NCBI GenBank assembly: GCA_025451845.1
Contig: JANWJS010000042.1
Span: 1 to 57,589 of the forward strand
Length of the DNA stretch: 57,589 nt
Direction: 5' to 3'
Source of the DNA: Steroidobacteraceae bacterium
Lineage (GTDB): Bacteria; Pseudomonadota; Gammaproteobacteria; Steroidobacterales; Steroidobacteraceae
Of this stretch, positions 27,757 through 34,865 are shown in pieces. Both the position numbers and the translations under genes were made by a program. Position 1 is the stretch's first letter, and each line of letters starts with the position of its first letter. Below the pieces are notes generated by a model. The model made no database searches, was not told the DNA's origin, and was given only the letters and a program-made list of their open reading frames with translations.

Positions 27757-28073
27757 CTGCTGTCATCCCCGGTGTTGGTGTTATTTCGACAAGCACGCGC
27801 GGTGCGGCCGCGGCGCTTTGTTCTTAGTGGATCCTCACCGCTGCCCAGCGACAGGCGGTCCCTTCGAGGAGAACTCTAGCACGCGCGGGCAGAGGGGGGC
27901 CACGGGCGGCGGGGCCACCGCGGATCGCTGCATTATGTCATCGAGTCGCGGCCAGCCCGGGGTATGCCTGTCGTGCCGGGGGTATTCGGCTTTCGCTGGC
28001 CACGAGCCGGCGGCAGGCGATGCGCGAGTATCCCGGTCACGCTTACCCGGGTGCGCAAGAGGCGCGCCTCGAG
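27757..28073. other. Intergenic stretch, no supported gene
   Basis: About 317 GC-rich bases between the exported-protein start and the DNA glycosylase stop. The part near 27757-27840 should carry the promoter of the exported protein. No convincing coding frame, RNA fold or repeat was found in the rest. Confidence 0.5.
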
Positions 28074-28967
28074 TCATTCGTCGCGATCGAACCCGTCCAC
28101 GGTCTTGGGCCAGTCCTTCTTGAGCAACCGCGACAACGCCCGGTCGGCGAGCAGGCGGCCGCCCGTCTGGCAGGTCGCGCAATAGTTGGTTTCGCTATCG
28201 ACGTAGCGAATCCGTTGCACCGGGGTAGCGCAGACAGGGCACGGCTGGCGAAATCGGCCGTGCACGGCCATCTCCTCGCGAAACGCAGTCACTTTCTCCG
28301 GAAATCTGCCGCCCGCCGCGCGGCGCAATCGATCGATCCACAGCTTCAGCTGTTCCTGTGCCGCACCGTGGAGACGCGATATCTCGGCGTCGGTGAGGCG
28401 GCTGGTCAGCGCGACGGGAGAGAGCCGGGCGGCGTGGAGGATCTCATCCGAGTAGGCATTCCCTATGCCGCTGAAGAGCCGCGGGTCGGTGAGCGCGCGT
28501 TTGAGCGTGTGATTCTCGCGCCGCAGCCGCTCGGCAAACTCCGCGGCCGTCGCAGTCGAGACCTCGATGCCTCCCGGATCCTGCCGGCGCAGCGCCTCCT
28601 CGCCTTGGACCAGGTGCAGCGATGCGCGCCGTTGGGTGCCAGCTTCGGTGAGGGTCAGTATGCCGCTCGAGAATTGCAGGCGCGCGAGCGCTGCGCGCCT
28701 GGAGAGGGGGGTCCCGGCATCGAACCAATGCAGGCGCCCCGCAATCATCAGATGGAACACCAGCCAGAGCCCGCCCTCGAGACCCACGCCCAAGCGCTTG
28801 CCGATGAGGCGCACCGCGGCCACGCGGCGGGCCAGCGCGCTCTCGATCGGGGGCGTGATGGTCCGCAGCAGGAACGGCGACTGGATCTGCACGCTCTCGA
28901 GAGGATGCCCGGCGATGCGCTGTTCCAGCGCTTCGCGGTAGACCGTGAGGTCGGGGAGCTCGGGCAT
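28074..28967 (-). CDS. Formamidopyrimidine-DNA glycosylase family protein (Fpg/Nei)
   Basis: A 297-residue base-excision repair enzyme. The protein begins MPELPDLTVYREAL: after Met removal, Pro1 is the catalytic amine and Glu2 the acid. K57 (IGKRLG) is the conserved Lys, FSGIGNAYSDEIL holds the helix-two-turn-helix, and the C-terminal zinc finger is CPVC...CATC. The ATG at 28967 is fixed by the need for Pro at position 2. Long insertions relative to E. coli MutM and the motif PELPDLTVY suggest a family member other than the housekeeping mutM, so 8-oxoG preference is not certain. A further helical tail follows the zinc finger (LLKKDWPKTVDGFDRDE). Confidence 0.88.
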   Translation of the reverse strand: MPELPDLTVYREALEQRIAGHPLESVQIQSPFLLRTITPPIESALARRVAAVRLIGKRLGVGLEGGLWLVFHLMIAGRLHWFDAGTPLSRRAALARLQFSSGILTLTEAGTQRRASLHLVQGEEALRRQDPGGIEVSTATAAEFAERLRRENHTLKRALTDPRLFSGIGNAYSDEILHAARLSPVALTSRLTDAEISRLHGAAQEQLKLWIDRLRRAAGGRFPEKVTAFREEMAVHGRFRQPCPVCATPVQRIRYVDSETNYCATCQTGGRLLADRALSRLLKKDWPKTVDGFDRDE

Positions 28968-29119
28968 GAGCCATTGTAGGGTTTGACATGCGGATGGGGC
29001 GACACGCCGCTCCGCAGCGGTACAGGATCGCGCCGGATCGCGAACACTATGGCGCCGGCTGATGGTCGCCGGTACCCACCTGCGCGAGCAGCGGCGCGGT
29101 CGCGGCGTAGACTGCCGCC

Positions 29120-30502
29120 ATGCGCCCGCTCTCATTCCTGGACCGGGAACGCACGGTGGCCGGTCCCGGTTTCAGCCGCTGGATGGTGCCGCCGGCCGCG
29201 CTCTGTGTGCACCTGTGCATCGGACAGGCGTACGCCTTCAGCGTGTTCAACCTGCCCATGACCCGGCTCATCGGGATCTCCGATTCGGCGCCTGGCGACT
29301 GGAAGCTCCAGGATCTCGGCTGGATCTTCTCACTCGCGATCTTTTTCCTCGGCGTGTCCGCAGCCGTGTTCGGCCGATGGGTGGAAGAGGGCGGGCCGCG
29401 GCGCGCGATGTTCACCGCGGCGCTGTGTTTCGGCGGCGGATTCCTGATTTCGGCCGCCGGAGTCTATGTCCACAATATCTGGGTCATTTACCTGGGCTAT
29501 GGAGTACTCGGGGGTATCGGACTGGGCGTCGGATACATCTCTCCTGTCTCGACGCTCATCAAGTGGTTCCCCGACAGACCGGGCATGGCGACCGGCATGG
29601 CCATCATGGGCTTCGGCGGCGGGGCGCTGATCGCCTCGCCGCTTTCGGTCTGGTTGATGGCCCGGTTCTCGACAGGCAGTCACATTGGAGTCGCCGAGAC
29701 CTTCATCATACTCGGCGTCGTGTACTTCCTCTTCATGATGGTAGGCGCAGTCATCGTCCGGGTTCCTGCGCCTGACTGGCAGCCCGCCGGCTGGAGCCCG
29801 CCGGCACGGCCGCGGAAGCTGGTGACGAGCGCCAACGTGTACGTCTATGAGGCTTTGCGGACGCCGCAATTCTGGCTCATCTGGTGGGTGCTGTGCCTCA
29901 ATGTCACCGCGGGAATCGGCGTCCTCGGTCAGGCGTCGGCGATGAGTCAGGAGATGTTCCCGGGCAAGGTGAGCGTGGTCGCCGCCGCAGGCTTCGTGGG
30001 TCTCATGAGCCTCTTCAACATGGCGGGCCGATTCCTGTGGGCGTCCGCCTCGGATCTCTTCGGCCGCAAGAACACGTACTTCTGCTTCTTCATTCTCGGC
30101 ACCATTCTCTACGCGTTGGTGCCGAACACGGGCCGCCTGGGCAGCGTCGGTCTCTTCGTGCTGTTCTTCCTCGTCATCATCAGCATGTACGGGGGCGGAT
30201 TCTCCACGCTACCCGCATACCTCAGGGATATGTTTGGGACGCGTTACGTCGGCGCGATCCATGGATTGCTGCTCACCGCCTGGTCCGCGGCCGGGGTGTT
30301 CGGTCCGGTGCTGGTCAACTACATACGCGCGTACGAGATCGCGCGCGGGGTCCCGAAGGCGGACGCCTACAACGTGACCATGTACGTCATGGCCGCCCTG
30401 CTGGTCGTCGGCTTCTTCTGCAATCTTTTCATCAGCCCGGTGCACGAGCGGCACCATATGCCAGCCGTGCAAGGCGAGACCGCGCGCCTCGCGGCGCAAT
30501 GA
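29120..30502 (+). CDS. OFA-family major facilitator (oxalate/formate antiporter-like)
   Basis: A 460-residue, 12-helix MFS carrier. Signatures: GQAYAFSVFN in helix 1, GGIGLGVGYISPVSTLIKWFPDR between helices 4 and 5 with the OFA motif, ATGMAIMGFGGGA, and FGRKNTYF after helix 8. OFA members carry oxalate, formate, malonate, lactate or related monocarboxylates. The gene is divergent from the glycosylase (152 bp) and is followed 13 bp later by a 41-residue membrane protein that looks like its dedicated small partner. The substrate cannot be chosen from sequence. Confidence 0.9.
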   Translation: MRPLSFLDRERTVAGPGFSRWMVPPAALCVHLCIGQAYAFSVFNLPMTRLIGISDSAPGDWKLQDLGWIFSLAIFFLGVSAAVFGRWVEEGGPRRAMFTAALCFGGGFLISAAGVYVHNIWVIYLGYGVLGGIGLGVGYISPVSTLIKWFPDRPGMATGMAIMGFGGGALIASPLSVWLMARFSTGSHIGVAETFIILGVVYFLFMMVGAVIVRVPAPDWQPAGWSPPARPRKLVTSANVYVYEALRTPQFWLIWWVLCLNVTAGIGVLGQASAMSQEMFPGKVSVVAAAGFVGLMSLFNMAGRFLWASASDLFGRKNTYFCFFILGTILYALVPNTGRLGSVGLFVLFFLVIISMYGGGFSTLPAYLRDMFGTRYVGAIHGLLLTAWSAAGVFGPVLVNYIRAYEIARGVPKADAYNVTMYVMAALLVVGFFCNLFISPVHERHHMPAVQGETARLAAQ

Positions 30503-30515
30503 TCGCGGAGCACCG

Positions 30516-30641
30516 ATGTCGAGTCCAAACCCCACCGGCACCCGTACTCTGCAGCTGATCCTGGCCTGGAGCTTCGTCGGGATTCCGCTTCTCTGGGGCG
30601 TGTTGCAGACGCTGCGCAACGCGCTGAAGCTCTTCCAATAA
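30516..30641 (+). CDS. Small (41-residue) MFS transporter partner subunit
   Basis: MSSPNPTGTRTLQLILAWSF then VGIPLLWGVLQTLRNALKLFQ: one central helix with an Arg-rich N-terminal side and an amphipathic end. GGAG lies five bases before the ATG. It begins 13 bp after the OFA-type transporter stop on the same strand, so it is co-transcribed. Short proteins with L..AW..VGIPL.WG...T...A..LF are found next to OFA transporters and are annotated as MFS small subunits; this assignment is from memory and position. It is too short for ordinary gene finders. Confidence 0.8.
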   Translation: MSSPNPTGTRTLQLILAWSFVGIPLLWGVLQTLRNALKLFQ

Positions 30642-30797
30642 TCGGGGACTCCCGGGTCCGCGCGTCCGCGCCTCGATCTTTCTGGCGAGCTCCGCCATCT
30701 CATCGAGGTCCATCTCCTCGCCTCCGTCGACGTCTGCTGCGTCGCACTGCTGAAGCGTCGAGCCCCGGGGGAGTGCGGCTTGGCGCTCTGTCATTAT

Positions 30798-30846
30798 TAT
30801 CCGGATATTATTGACGGTGGAATTATATCCGGGTATAAATAGTCCT
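30798..30846 (+). promoter_or_regulatory. Sigma70 promoter with flanking palindromes, apparently leaderless, for the DUF2239 gene
   Basis: TTGACG (30811-30816), a 17-bp spacer and TATAAA (30834-30839) form a near-consensus promoter. With the usual 6-7 bp to the start site, transcription begins at or one base before the ATG at 30847. Palindrome 1 TATCCGGATA (30798-30807) sits just upstream of -35; palindrome 2 TTATATCCGGGTATAA (30823-30838, one mismatched pair) covers the spacer and -10. Both share TATCCGG, suggesting a common repressor. Function is inferred. Confidence 0.72.
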
Positions 30847-31404
30847 ATGAACGAGGGTCTCTACACGGCATTCGCCGGCCATCACCGCATTGCAGCCGGA
30901 TCGCTGCGCACCGTCGCGATCGCGGTCAAACGGGTGATCGACAGCGCGGTGGCCGGCCCTGTCTTGATCTTTGATGACAGTACCGGCCGCGCGGTGGACA
31001 TCGACATCAGAGGCTCGGAGGAAGAGATTGCAGACGCAGACGCAGGCACCGGCAGGCCACGCGGTCGAGGACGCCCAAAGTTAGGAGTCGTACCTCGCGA
31101 GGTGACGCTTCTGCCGCGGCACTGGGAGTGGCTGGCGGCACAACCCGGGGGTGCCTCGGTGGCCCTGCGCAAGCTGGTCGAAGAGGCGAGGAGAACGCAC
31201 GCGGAGGCGGATCGGCGCCGAAGAGCGCTCGAGAGCGCCTACCATTTCATGTCGGCCATGGCCGGCGACATGCCCGGCTTCGAAGAAGCAGCACGCGCGC
31301 TATTCGCGGCAGATGAGCGGCGCCTGCGCAAATGGATGGCCGCATGGCCGGACGACGTGCGCGATCATGCAGTCGCGCTGGCCTTCGGCCACCCCCTGCC
31401 ATGA
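30847..31404 (+). CDS. DUF2239 family protein
   Basis: A 185-residue soluble protein. The N-terminal half (TAFAGHHRIAAGSL, VLIFDDSTGRAVDIDIRGS) precedes RPRGRGRPKLGVVPREVTLLPRHWEWLAAQPGGASVALRKLVEEA (seen in parts: GRPKLGVVPREVTLLPRHWE), a ribbon-helix-helix-like block common in DUF2239, then a helical end. The conserved GRPKLGVV..EV.LLPRHW..L segment resembles DNA-binding or toxin-antitoxin-like proteins, so self-regulation at the palindromes upstream is plausible but unproven. ATG 30847 follows directly on the inferred start site. The stop overlaps the next gene (ATGA). Confidence 0.85.
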   Translation: MNEGLYTAFAGHHRIAAGSLRTVAIAVKRVIDSAVAGPVLIFDDSTGRAVDIDIRGSEEEIADADAGTGRPRGRGRPKLGVVPREVTLLPRHWEWLAAQPGGASVALRKLVEEARRTHAEADRRRRALESAYHFMSAMAGDMPGFEEAARALFAADERRLRKWMAAWPDDVRDHAVALAFGHPLP

Positions 31405-31847
31405 GAGAGAGTCGATATCTGGCGCCGACACAGGAGTCCGGCCGCTCGTTCATGATGAGAGAAATTGCCGGTGAATTCGTCGCGCTCAATCTGCTGCGGT
31501 TGCGTGCAATTGCAGACTATTCGGCGGCACCGGAGCTGGCCCCATCCTCGCCAATGACTGGCGCCGAAGCGTTCCGGCTCTACATCGATCACACGCTGCC
31601 GTACCTTCGAGAATCGGGCGGCGATCTGCTGTTCCTCGGAGAGGGCGGAGCATTTTTGATCGGGCCGCAGGATGAACGGTGGGACATGGCCATGCTGGTT
31701 CGCCAGCAGAGCGTAACGACCTTCCTGTCATTCGCCTCGCACCGCGCATATCTGGCGGGCATCGGACACCGGACAGCCGCGGTGGAAGACTCCCGACTGC
31801 TTGCCCTCATACAACTGCAAACGGGGGTCTCAGCAGCGTCCGGCTAG
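31401..31847 (+). CDS. DUF1330-like small protein coupled to DUF2239 gene
   Basis: A 148-residue soluble protein starting at ATG 31401 within the DUF2239 stop (ATGA). VALNLLRLRAIADYS near residue 30, GAEAFRLYIDHTLPYLRESGGDLLFLG in the middle and MLVRQQSVTTFLSFASHRAYL later resemble the DUF1330/dimeric alpha-beta barrel fold, in which a VNLLRFR-like strand and an F..F.....Y repeat are typical. The coupling suggests a joint role with the DUF2239 protein. No catalytic residues are evident. Confidence 0.75.
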   Translation: MRESRYLAPTQESGRSFMMREIAGEFVALNLLRLRAIADYSAAPELAPSSPMTGAEAFRLYIDHTLPYLRESGGDLLFLGEGGAFLIGPQDERWDMAMLVRQQSVTTFLSFASHRAYLAGIGHRTAAVEDSRLLALIQLQTGVSAASG

Positions 31848-31857
31848 CGCAGTGCGT

Positions 31858-32499
31858 CTACCGGCGCAGGATGACGTGCGTCGCCTTGTCAGTTGCTACG
31901 TGTTCTACGCAGCGGTATCCCAGCTCGACCATGTCGAGTCCGGCGAACAAACGCTCGCCGGCGCCCAGGAGGACCGGTGAGATCGCGATGTGCAGCTCAT
32001 CGATCAGCCGAGCACCCAGGAATTGCTGGATCGTCGCGATGCCGCCGCCGATGCGAACGTCCCTGCCATTGGCCGCAGCTTTTGCGCGCTCCAGTGCCGC
32101 TTGGATTCCGTCCGTGACGAAGTGAAAGGTCGTTCCGCCCTCCATGGTGAGTGAATCGCGGGGATGGTGTGTCAGCACGAACACCGGGACGTGATACGGC
32201 GGATTGGGTCCCCACCAGCCCCGCCAGCTCTCGTCCGGCCACGGACCGCGGATCGGGCCGAACATGTTCCGTCCGAGAATCCATGCGCCTAAGTTCTCGA
32301 AACTGCGGGCGGCGAAGCCCTCGTCGGCCCCGGTCGATCCGCCTTCCTGGCCGAACATGCGTCGGAATGTTCGCGTCGCCACGGCCCACTCATGCAGCGC
32401 CCTGCCACCCACGCCCATCGGATCTTCCAGGGTCTGCCGTGCGCCCGCGCCGAAGCCGTCGAGCGAGATCGAGAATGCTCTGACAGTGACTCTGCTCAT
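31858..32499 (-). CDS. Dihydrofolate reductase family protein (RibD C-terminal-like)
   Basis: A 213-residue protein with the RibD_C/DHFR-like fold: N-terminal strand VTVRAFSISLDGFGAG, AWILGRNMFGPIRGPW, PVFVLTHHPRDSL, VRIGGGIATIQQFLGARLIDELHIAISPVLLG (seen in parts: IGGGIATIQQFL, LIDELHIAISPVLLG). These are NADPH-site and strand signatures of this family, which includes RibD reductases and many unassigned enzymes. It is convergent with the DUF1330-like gene, 10 bp away. No other riboflavin gene is nearby, so the substrate is unknown. Confidence 0.88.
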   Translation of the reverse strand: MSRVTVRAFSISLDGFGAGARQTLEDPMGVGGRALHEWAVATRTFRRMFGQEGGSTGADEGFAARSFENLGAWILGRNMFGPIRGPWPDESWRGWWGPNPPYHVPVFVLTHHPRDSLTMEGGTTFHFVTDGIQAALERAKAAANGRDVRIGGGIATIQQFLGARLIDELHIAISPVLLGAGERLFAGLDMVELGYRCVEHVATDKATHVILRR

Positions 32500-32725
32500 T
32501 CACCCACCTTAGCAGCCTCGAGGCAGGCCCGCACCCGGTACCAGGCGACCGGTTTGCCGATCTGCGCCCCGACGGAATTGAGGGTGGGCAGCAGCAGCGG
32601 CGCAGGCCGAGCTGGGCACGCACGAGTGCCTCTTCGGGTCATTGGCGCGTCGCGGCTTGACGGGCAAGGCTATTGCCGATAGCTTTCATCCCAAGCTCTC
32701 CAAATGAGACAAAGCGGGGGTACGC

Positions 32726-32827
32726 GTGGCGTTCATTCTGGGTGTGATCTTCTTCGTTGTGGTCGTCGGAGCGCTCGATGCCCGCCTCCCATGGCCCACC
32801 TCCCGTGCGCGCAAGCCGCGGCCATGA
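32726..32827 (+). CDS. 33-residue membrane microprotein coupled to the next membrane gene
   Basis: GTG start at 32726, five bases after GGGGG, encoding MAFILGVIFFVVVVGALDAR then LPWPTSRARKPRP. One N-terminal helix (about residues 3-17) is followed by a basic Pro-rich tail. Its TGA overlaps the ATG of the following membrane protein as ATGA at 32824-32827, the coupling seen in many pairs here. No family was recognised. The overlap and helix support a real gene, but it is short and rests on a GTG start. Confidence 0.55.
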   Translation: MAFILGVIFFVVVVGALDARLPWPTSRARKPRP

Positions 32828-33411
32828 TCGCCGGGCATTTCGGGCTGGCGGCGCTGGTGAAGTCGCGCGAGCGTGCGGTTCCCCTCTGGTCGCTGATGCT
32901 GGCTACCGTGTGGCTCGATATCGTTTTCGTTCCGCTCTTTCTGGCTGGGATCGAGACGATCGAGCCGGCGCCGGGCACGCACGGCGGCTACGGGGCTGGC
33001 ATCATCCATGCCAACTACACGCATTCTCTGCTCGGCGCCATCTTGCTTTCTGCGATTCTGGGAGCGGCTTGCGGCGCGCGATGGGGACGCCAGAGCGGAC
33101 TGGTGGTGGGGCTGGTGGCCTTTTCGCACTGGCTGCTGGACCTCATCGTCCACCGCGGCGATCTGCCGCTCCTGCCCGGGAACGCAGGCCACTTACCTAC
33201 ATTGGGCTTCGGACTGTGGCGTGCTCCCGCTGCCGCGATGAGCCTCGAGTTGGCGCTCGTGGTCGCGGGGGCGTGGCTCTACTACAGAGCGGCGCGTTCG
33301 GCTTGCCTCGCAGCCCGCATCAACACGAGTAGAGCTGCATGGGTGGCGGCGTTGATTCTTGTTGGAGGTACCGCAGTGCTCGCCTTGGACGTCACGGGCG
33401 TGCTGGGCTGA
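32824..33411 (+). CDS. Integral membrane protein, possible membrane-bound metal-dependent hydrolase family
   Basis: A 195-residue polytopic protein, six or so helices. MIAGHFGLAAL at the N-terminus, THSLLGAILLSAI and VAFSHWLLDLIVHRGDLPLLPG contain the H...TH S and SHW..D...H pattern found in YdjM/membrane-bound metal-dependent hydrolase-like proteins. ATG 32824 was chosen because it overlaps the stop of the upstream microprotein; ATG 32791 upstream is less likely. A TetR regulator begins 2 bp after its stop. Function unknown. Confidence 0.8.
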   Translation: MIAGHFGLAALVKSRERAVPLWSLMLATVWLDIVFVPLFLAGIETIEPAPGTHGGYGAGIIHANYTHSLLGAILLSAILGAACGARWGRQSGLVVGLVAFSHWLLDLIVHRGDLPLLPGNAGHLPTLGFGLWRAPAAAMSLELALVVAGAWLYYRAARSACLAARINTSRAAWVAALILVGGTAVLALDVTGVLG

Positions 33412-33413
33412 CG

Positions 33414-33998
33414 ATGCCCGCACCGCCCAAGACCTCCGACGCGCGCATCGTCGCAGCGGCACGGGGCCTCTTGGAGCGCAATGGACGCGATGGGTTTTCG
33501 CTCAACGATGTAGCAGCGGCAGTAGGTGTTCGAGCACCCTCGCTCTATCGACGCTTCGACGATCGGGCCGCCCTTCTCGAGGCGGTCGAGCTCTCGTTGT
33601 GGCGCGATCTGGGAAGGTCGCTCGCAGAAGCGATCGTATCGCATCAGCCCCTCGAAACTCTCCAGTCCCAAGCCCGGGCGTACCGTGCGTTTGCCAGGGC
33701 TCACCCCAACGGCTACTCGTTGATGTTTGATGTGCAATCGCGCCCCACGGAAGAAGGAGTCAGCGTCCGTACCGACGCGCTGGCGCCCGCCTTGCCTGCC
33801 CTCACGGCCCTCGTCGGTCCGGAATACTCGCTGCTCGCGGCACGGGTTCTTACACCGTTCCTGCACGGGTTCGTGTCCATGGAGATCGGTGACGCATTTC
33901 GCCTGGGAGGTGGACTCGACGCGGCGTTCGAGCATGGTATCGCGACAATTCTGCACGGTCTCGCGCGTGACCGCCGTCGCGCCCGGCGGTCACGTTGA
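33414..33998 (+). CDS. TetR/AcrR family regulator with WHG-like C-terminus
   Basis: A 194-residue regulator. The N-terminal helix-turn-helix contains RIVAAARGLLERNGRDGFSLNDVAAAVGVRAPSLYRRFDDRAALL (seen in parts: GFSLNDVAAAVGV, APSLYRRFDD), the TetR hallmark. The C-terminal region (ARAYRAFARAHPNGYSLMF, FLHGFVSMEIGDAFRLGG) matches the WHG ligand-binding type. It starts 2 bp after the membrane protein gene, so it probably regulates its own operon with that protein and the microprotein. Confidence 0.9.
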   Translation: MPAPPKTSDARIVAAARGLLERNGRDGFSLNDVAAAVGVRAPSLYRRFDDRAALLEAVELSLWRDLGRSLAEAIVSHQPLETLQSQARAYRAFARAHPNGYSLMFDVQSRPTEEGVSVRTDALAPALPALTALVGPEYSLLAARVLTPFLHGFVSMEIGDAFRLGGGLDAAFEHGIATILHGLARDRRRARRSR

Positions 33999-34044
33999 GA
34001 TAGAACTCCCGCAACCGTCGAGATCCGGCCGCGGCGCCAATGGT

Positions 34045-34575
34045 CTACGGCTTGGAGAGCAGATCCGCCTGACCGGTATTGAGGTCCACAGGCACCGAAA
34101 CGTGCTCCTGCACGATGAGCCATGCCCCGTGGATTTTCCGATACACGTCGGTCACCCTGACGACGAAGCGACCTTTCGAGCCGTTGGCTCCCGTAAACAC
34201 GCCCGTCTGGATGCTGTGTCCATAGGCGACCGGACCGACGACCGTGATCGTCAGATCCGATATCGAGAAATGAGACACCGACGGCATTGCCTTGAACGTA
34301 TCCTCCCAATCGGCCTTGTAATCGGCCCAGCCCACATGCTGGCGCGGAGGAGCCGCATCGAACACGAACAAGCCCGGTCCCGGCTCGTACAATTGCATGA
34401 TCGCATTCACATCCTTGGCGTTGAATGCGGCGGCAAACCGAGCCTCCAGGGCCTCGATTGCGGCCTTGTCACGTGAAGCGGCCGTATTGGCGGCATGGAC
34501 CGGAGCCGGGAAGACGACGAGCCCTGCGGCCGCGAGTAGTACTGTGCCGCAGAGCAAAGTGACGGTTCTAACCAT
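34045..34575 (-). CDS. Exported SnoaL-like / DUF4440 family protein
   Basis: A 176-residue protein with a signal peptide (residues 1-28, ending PVHAAN) and a cone-shaped SnoaL/NTF2-like fold: IEALEARFAAAFNAKDVNAIMQLYEP, then FVVRVTDVYRKIHGAWLIVQEHVSVPV (seen as FNAKDVNAIMQLY and VYRKIHGAWLIVQEH). This WLI..EH.S.P ending is typical of the SgcJ/EcaC and DUF4440 group. It is convergent with the TetR gene. No enzymatic role can be deduced; exported members are usually of unknown function. Confidence 0.85.
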   Translation of the reverse strand: MVRTVTLLCGTVLLAAAGLVVFPAPVHAANTAASRDKAAIEALEARFAAAFNAKDVNAIMQLYEPGPGLFVFDAAPPRQHVGWADYKADWEDTFKAMPSVSHFSISDLTITVVGPVAYGHSIQTGVFTGANGSKGRFVVRVTDVYRKIHGAWLIVQEHVSVPVDLNTGQADLLSKP

Positions 34576-34742
34576 GAGAGATCTCTTCTTGGTTTTTTAG
34601 AGGAAATGCGGATCGGCATTTTCTACGCCCCGGCCCCGAGCCTGTCAATCAGCAACGCAACGCTATTCCGTTACCGAGGATCGAGCGGGGACGGGAATCC
34701 TCAACCCCGGCACGCGTCCGTCCTCGTGTGCCGCGGACTATC

Positions 34743-34865
34743 TCAGGCGTGCAGGCCGCCGGTGCCGAACAGTCCCACCAGACCGATGACCATGAGGTAG
34801 ATCGTGACGATATAGTTGAGCCGGACAAGAGCGGAGCCGCCAAGCCGGACATCAACAGATCTCAG
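34743..34865 (-). CDS. Possible 40-residue membrane protein at the 3' end of the helicase gene (unusual CTG start)
   Basis: A frame ending at 34743 encodes ALVRLNYIVTIYLMVIGLVG then LFGTGGLHA, a convincing single helix with a Gly-rich end. It contains no ATG, GTG or TTG; the only candidate start is CTG 34865, which overlaps the helicase stop as CTGA. It may be a real small protein with a rare start coupled to the helicase, or a truncated remnant. No ribosome site is evident. Low confidence. Confidence 0.3.
   Translation of the reverse strand: MRSVDVRLGGSALVRLNYIVTIYLMVIGLVGLFGTGGLHA

Noticed and set aside
27239..28123. Plus-strand 294-codon frame opposite the exported protein
   Set aside because: Cys/Arg/Ser-rich noise, antisense to a gene with a proper signal peptide.
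30432..30794. Minus-strand 120-codon frame across the MFS small gene and the DUF2239 promoter
   Set aside because: Runs through the real MFS small gene and the 3' end of the transporter; no recognisable motif.
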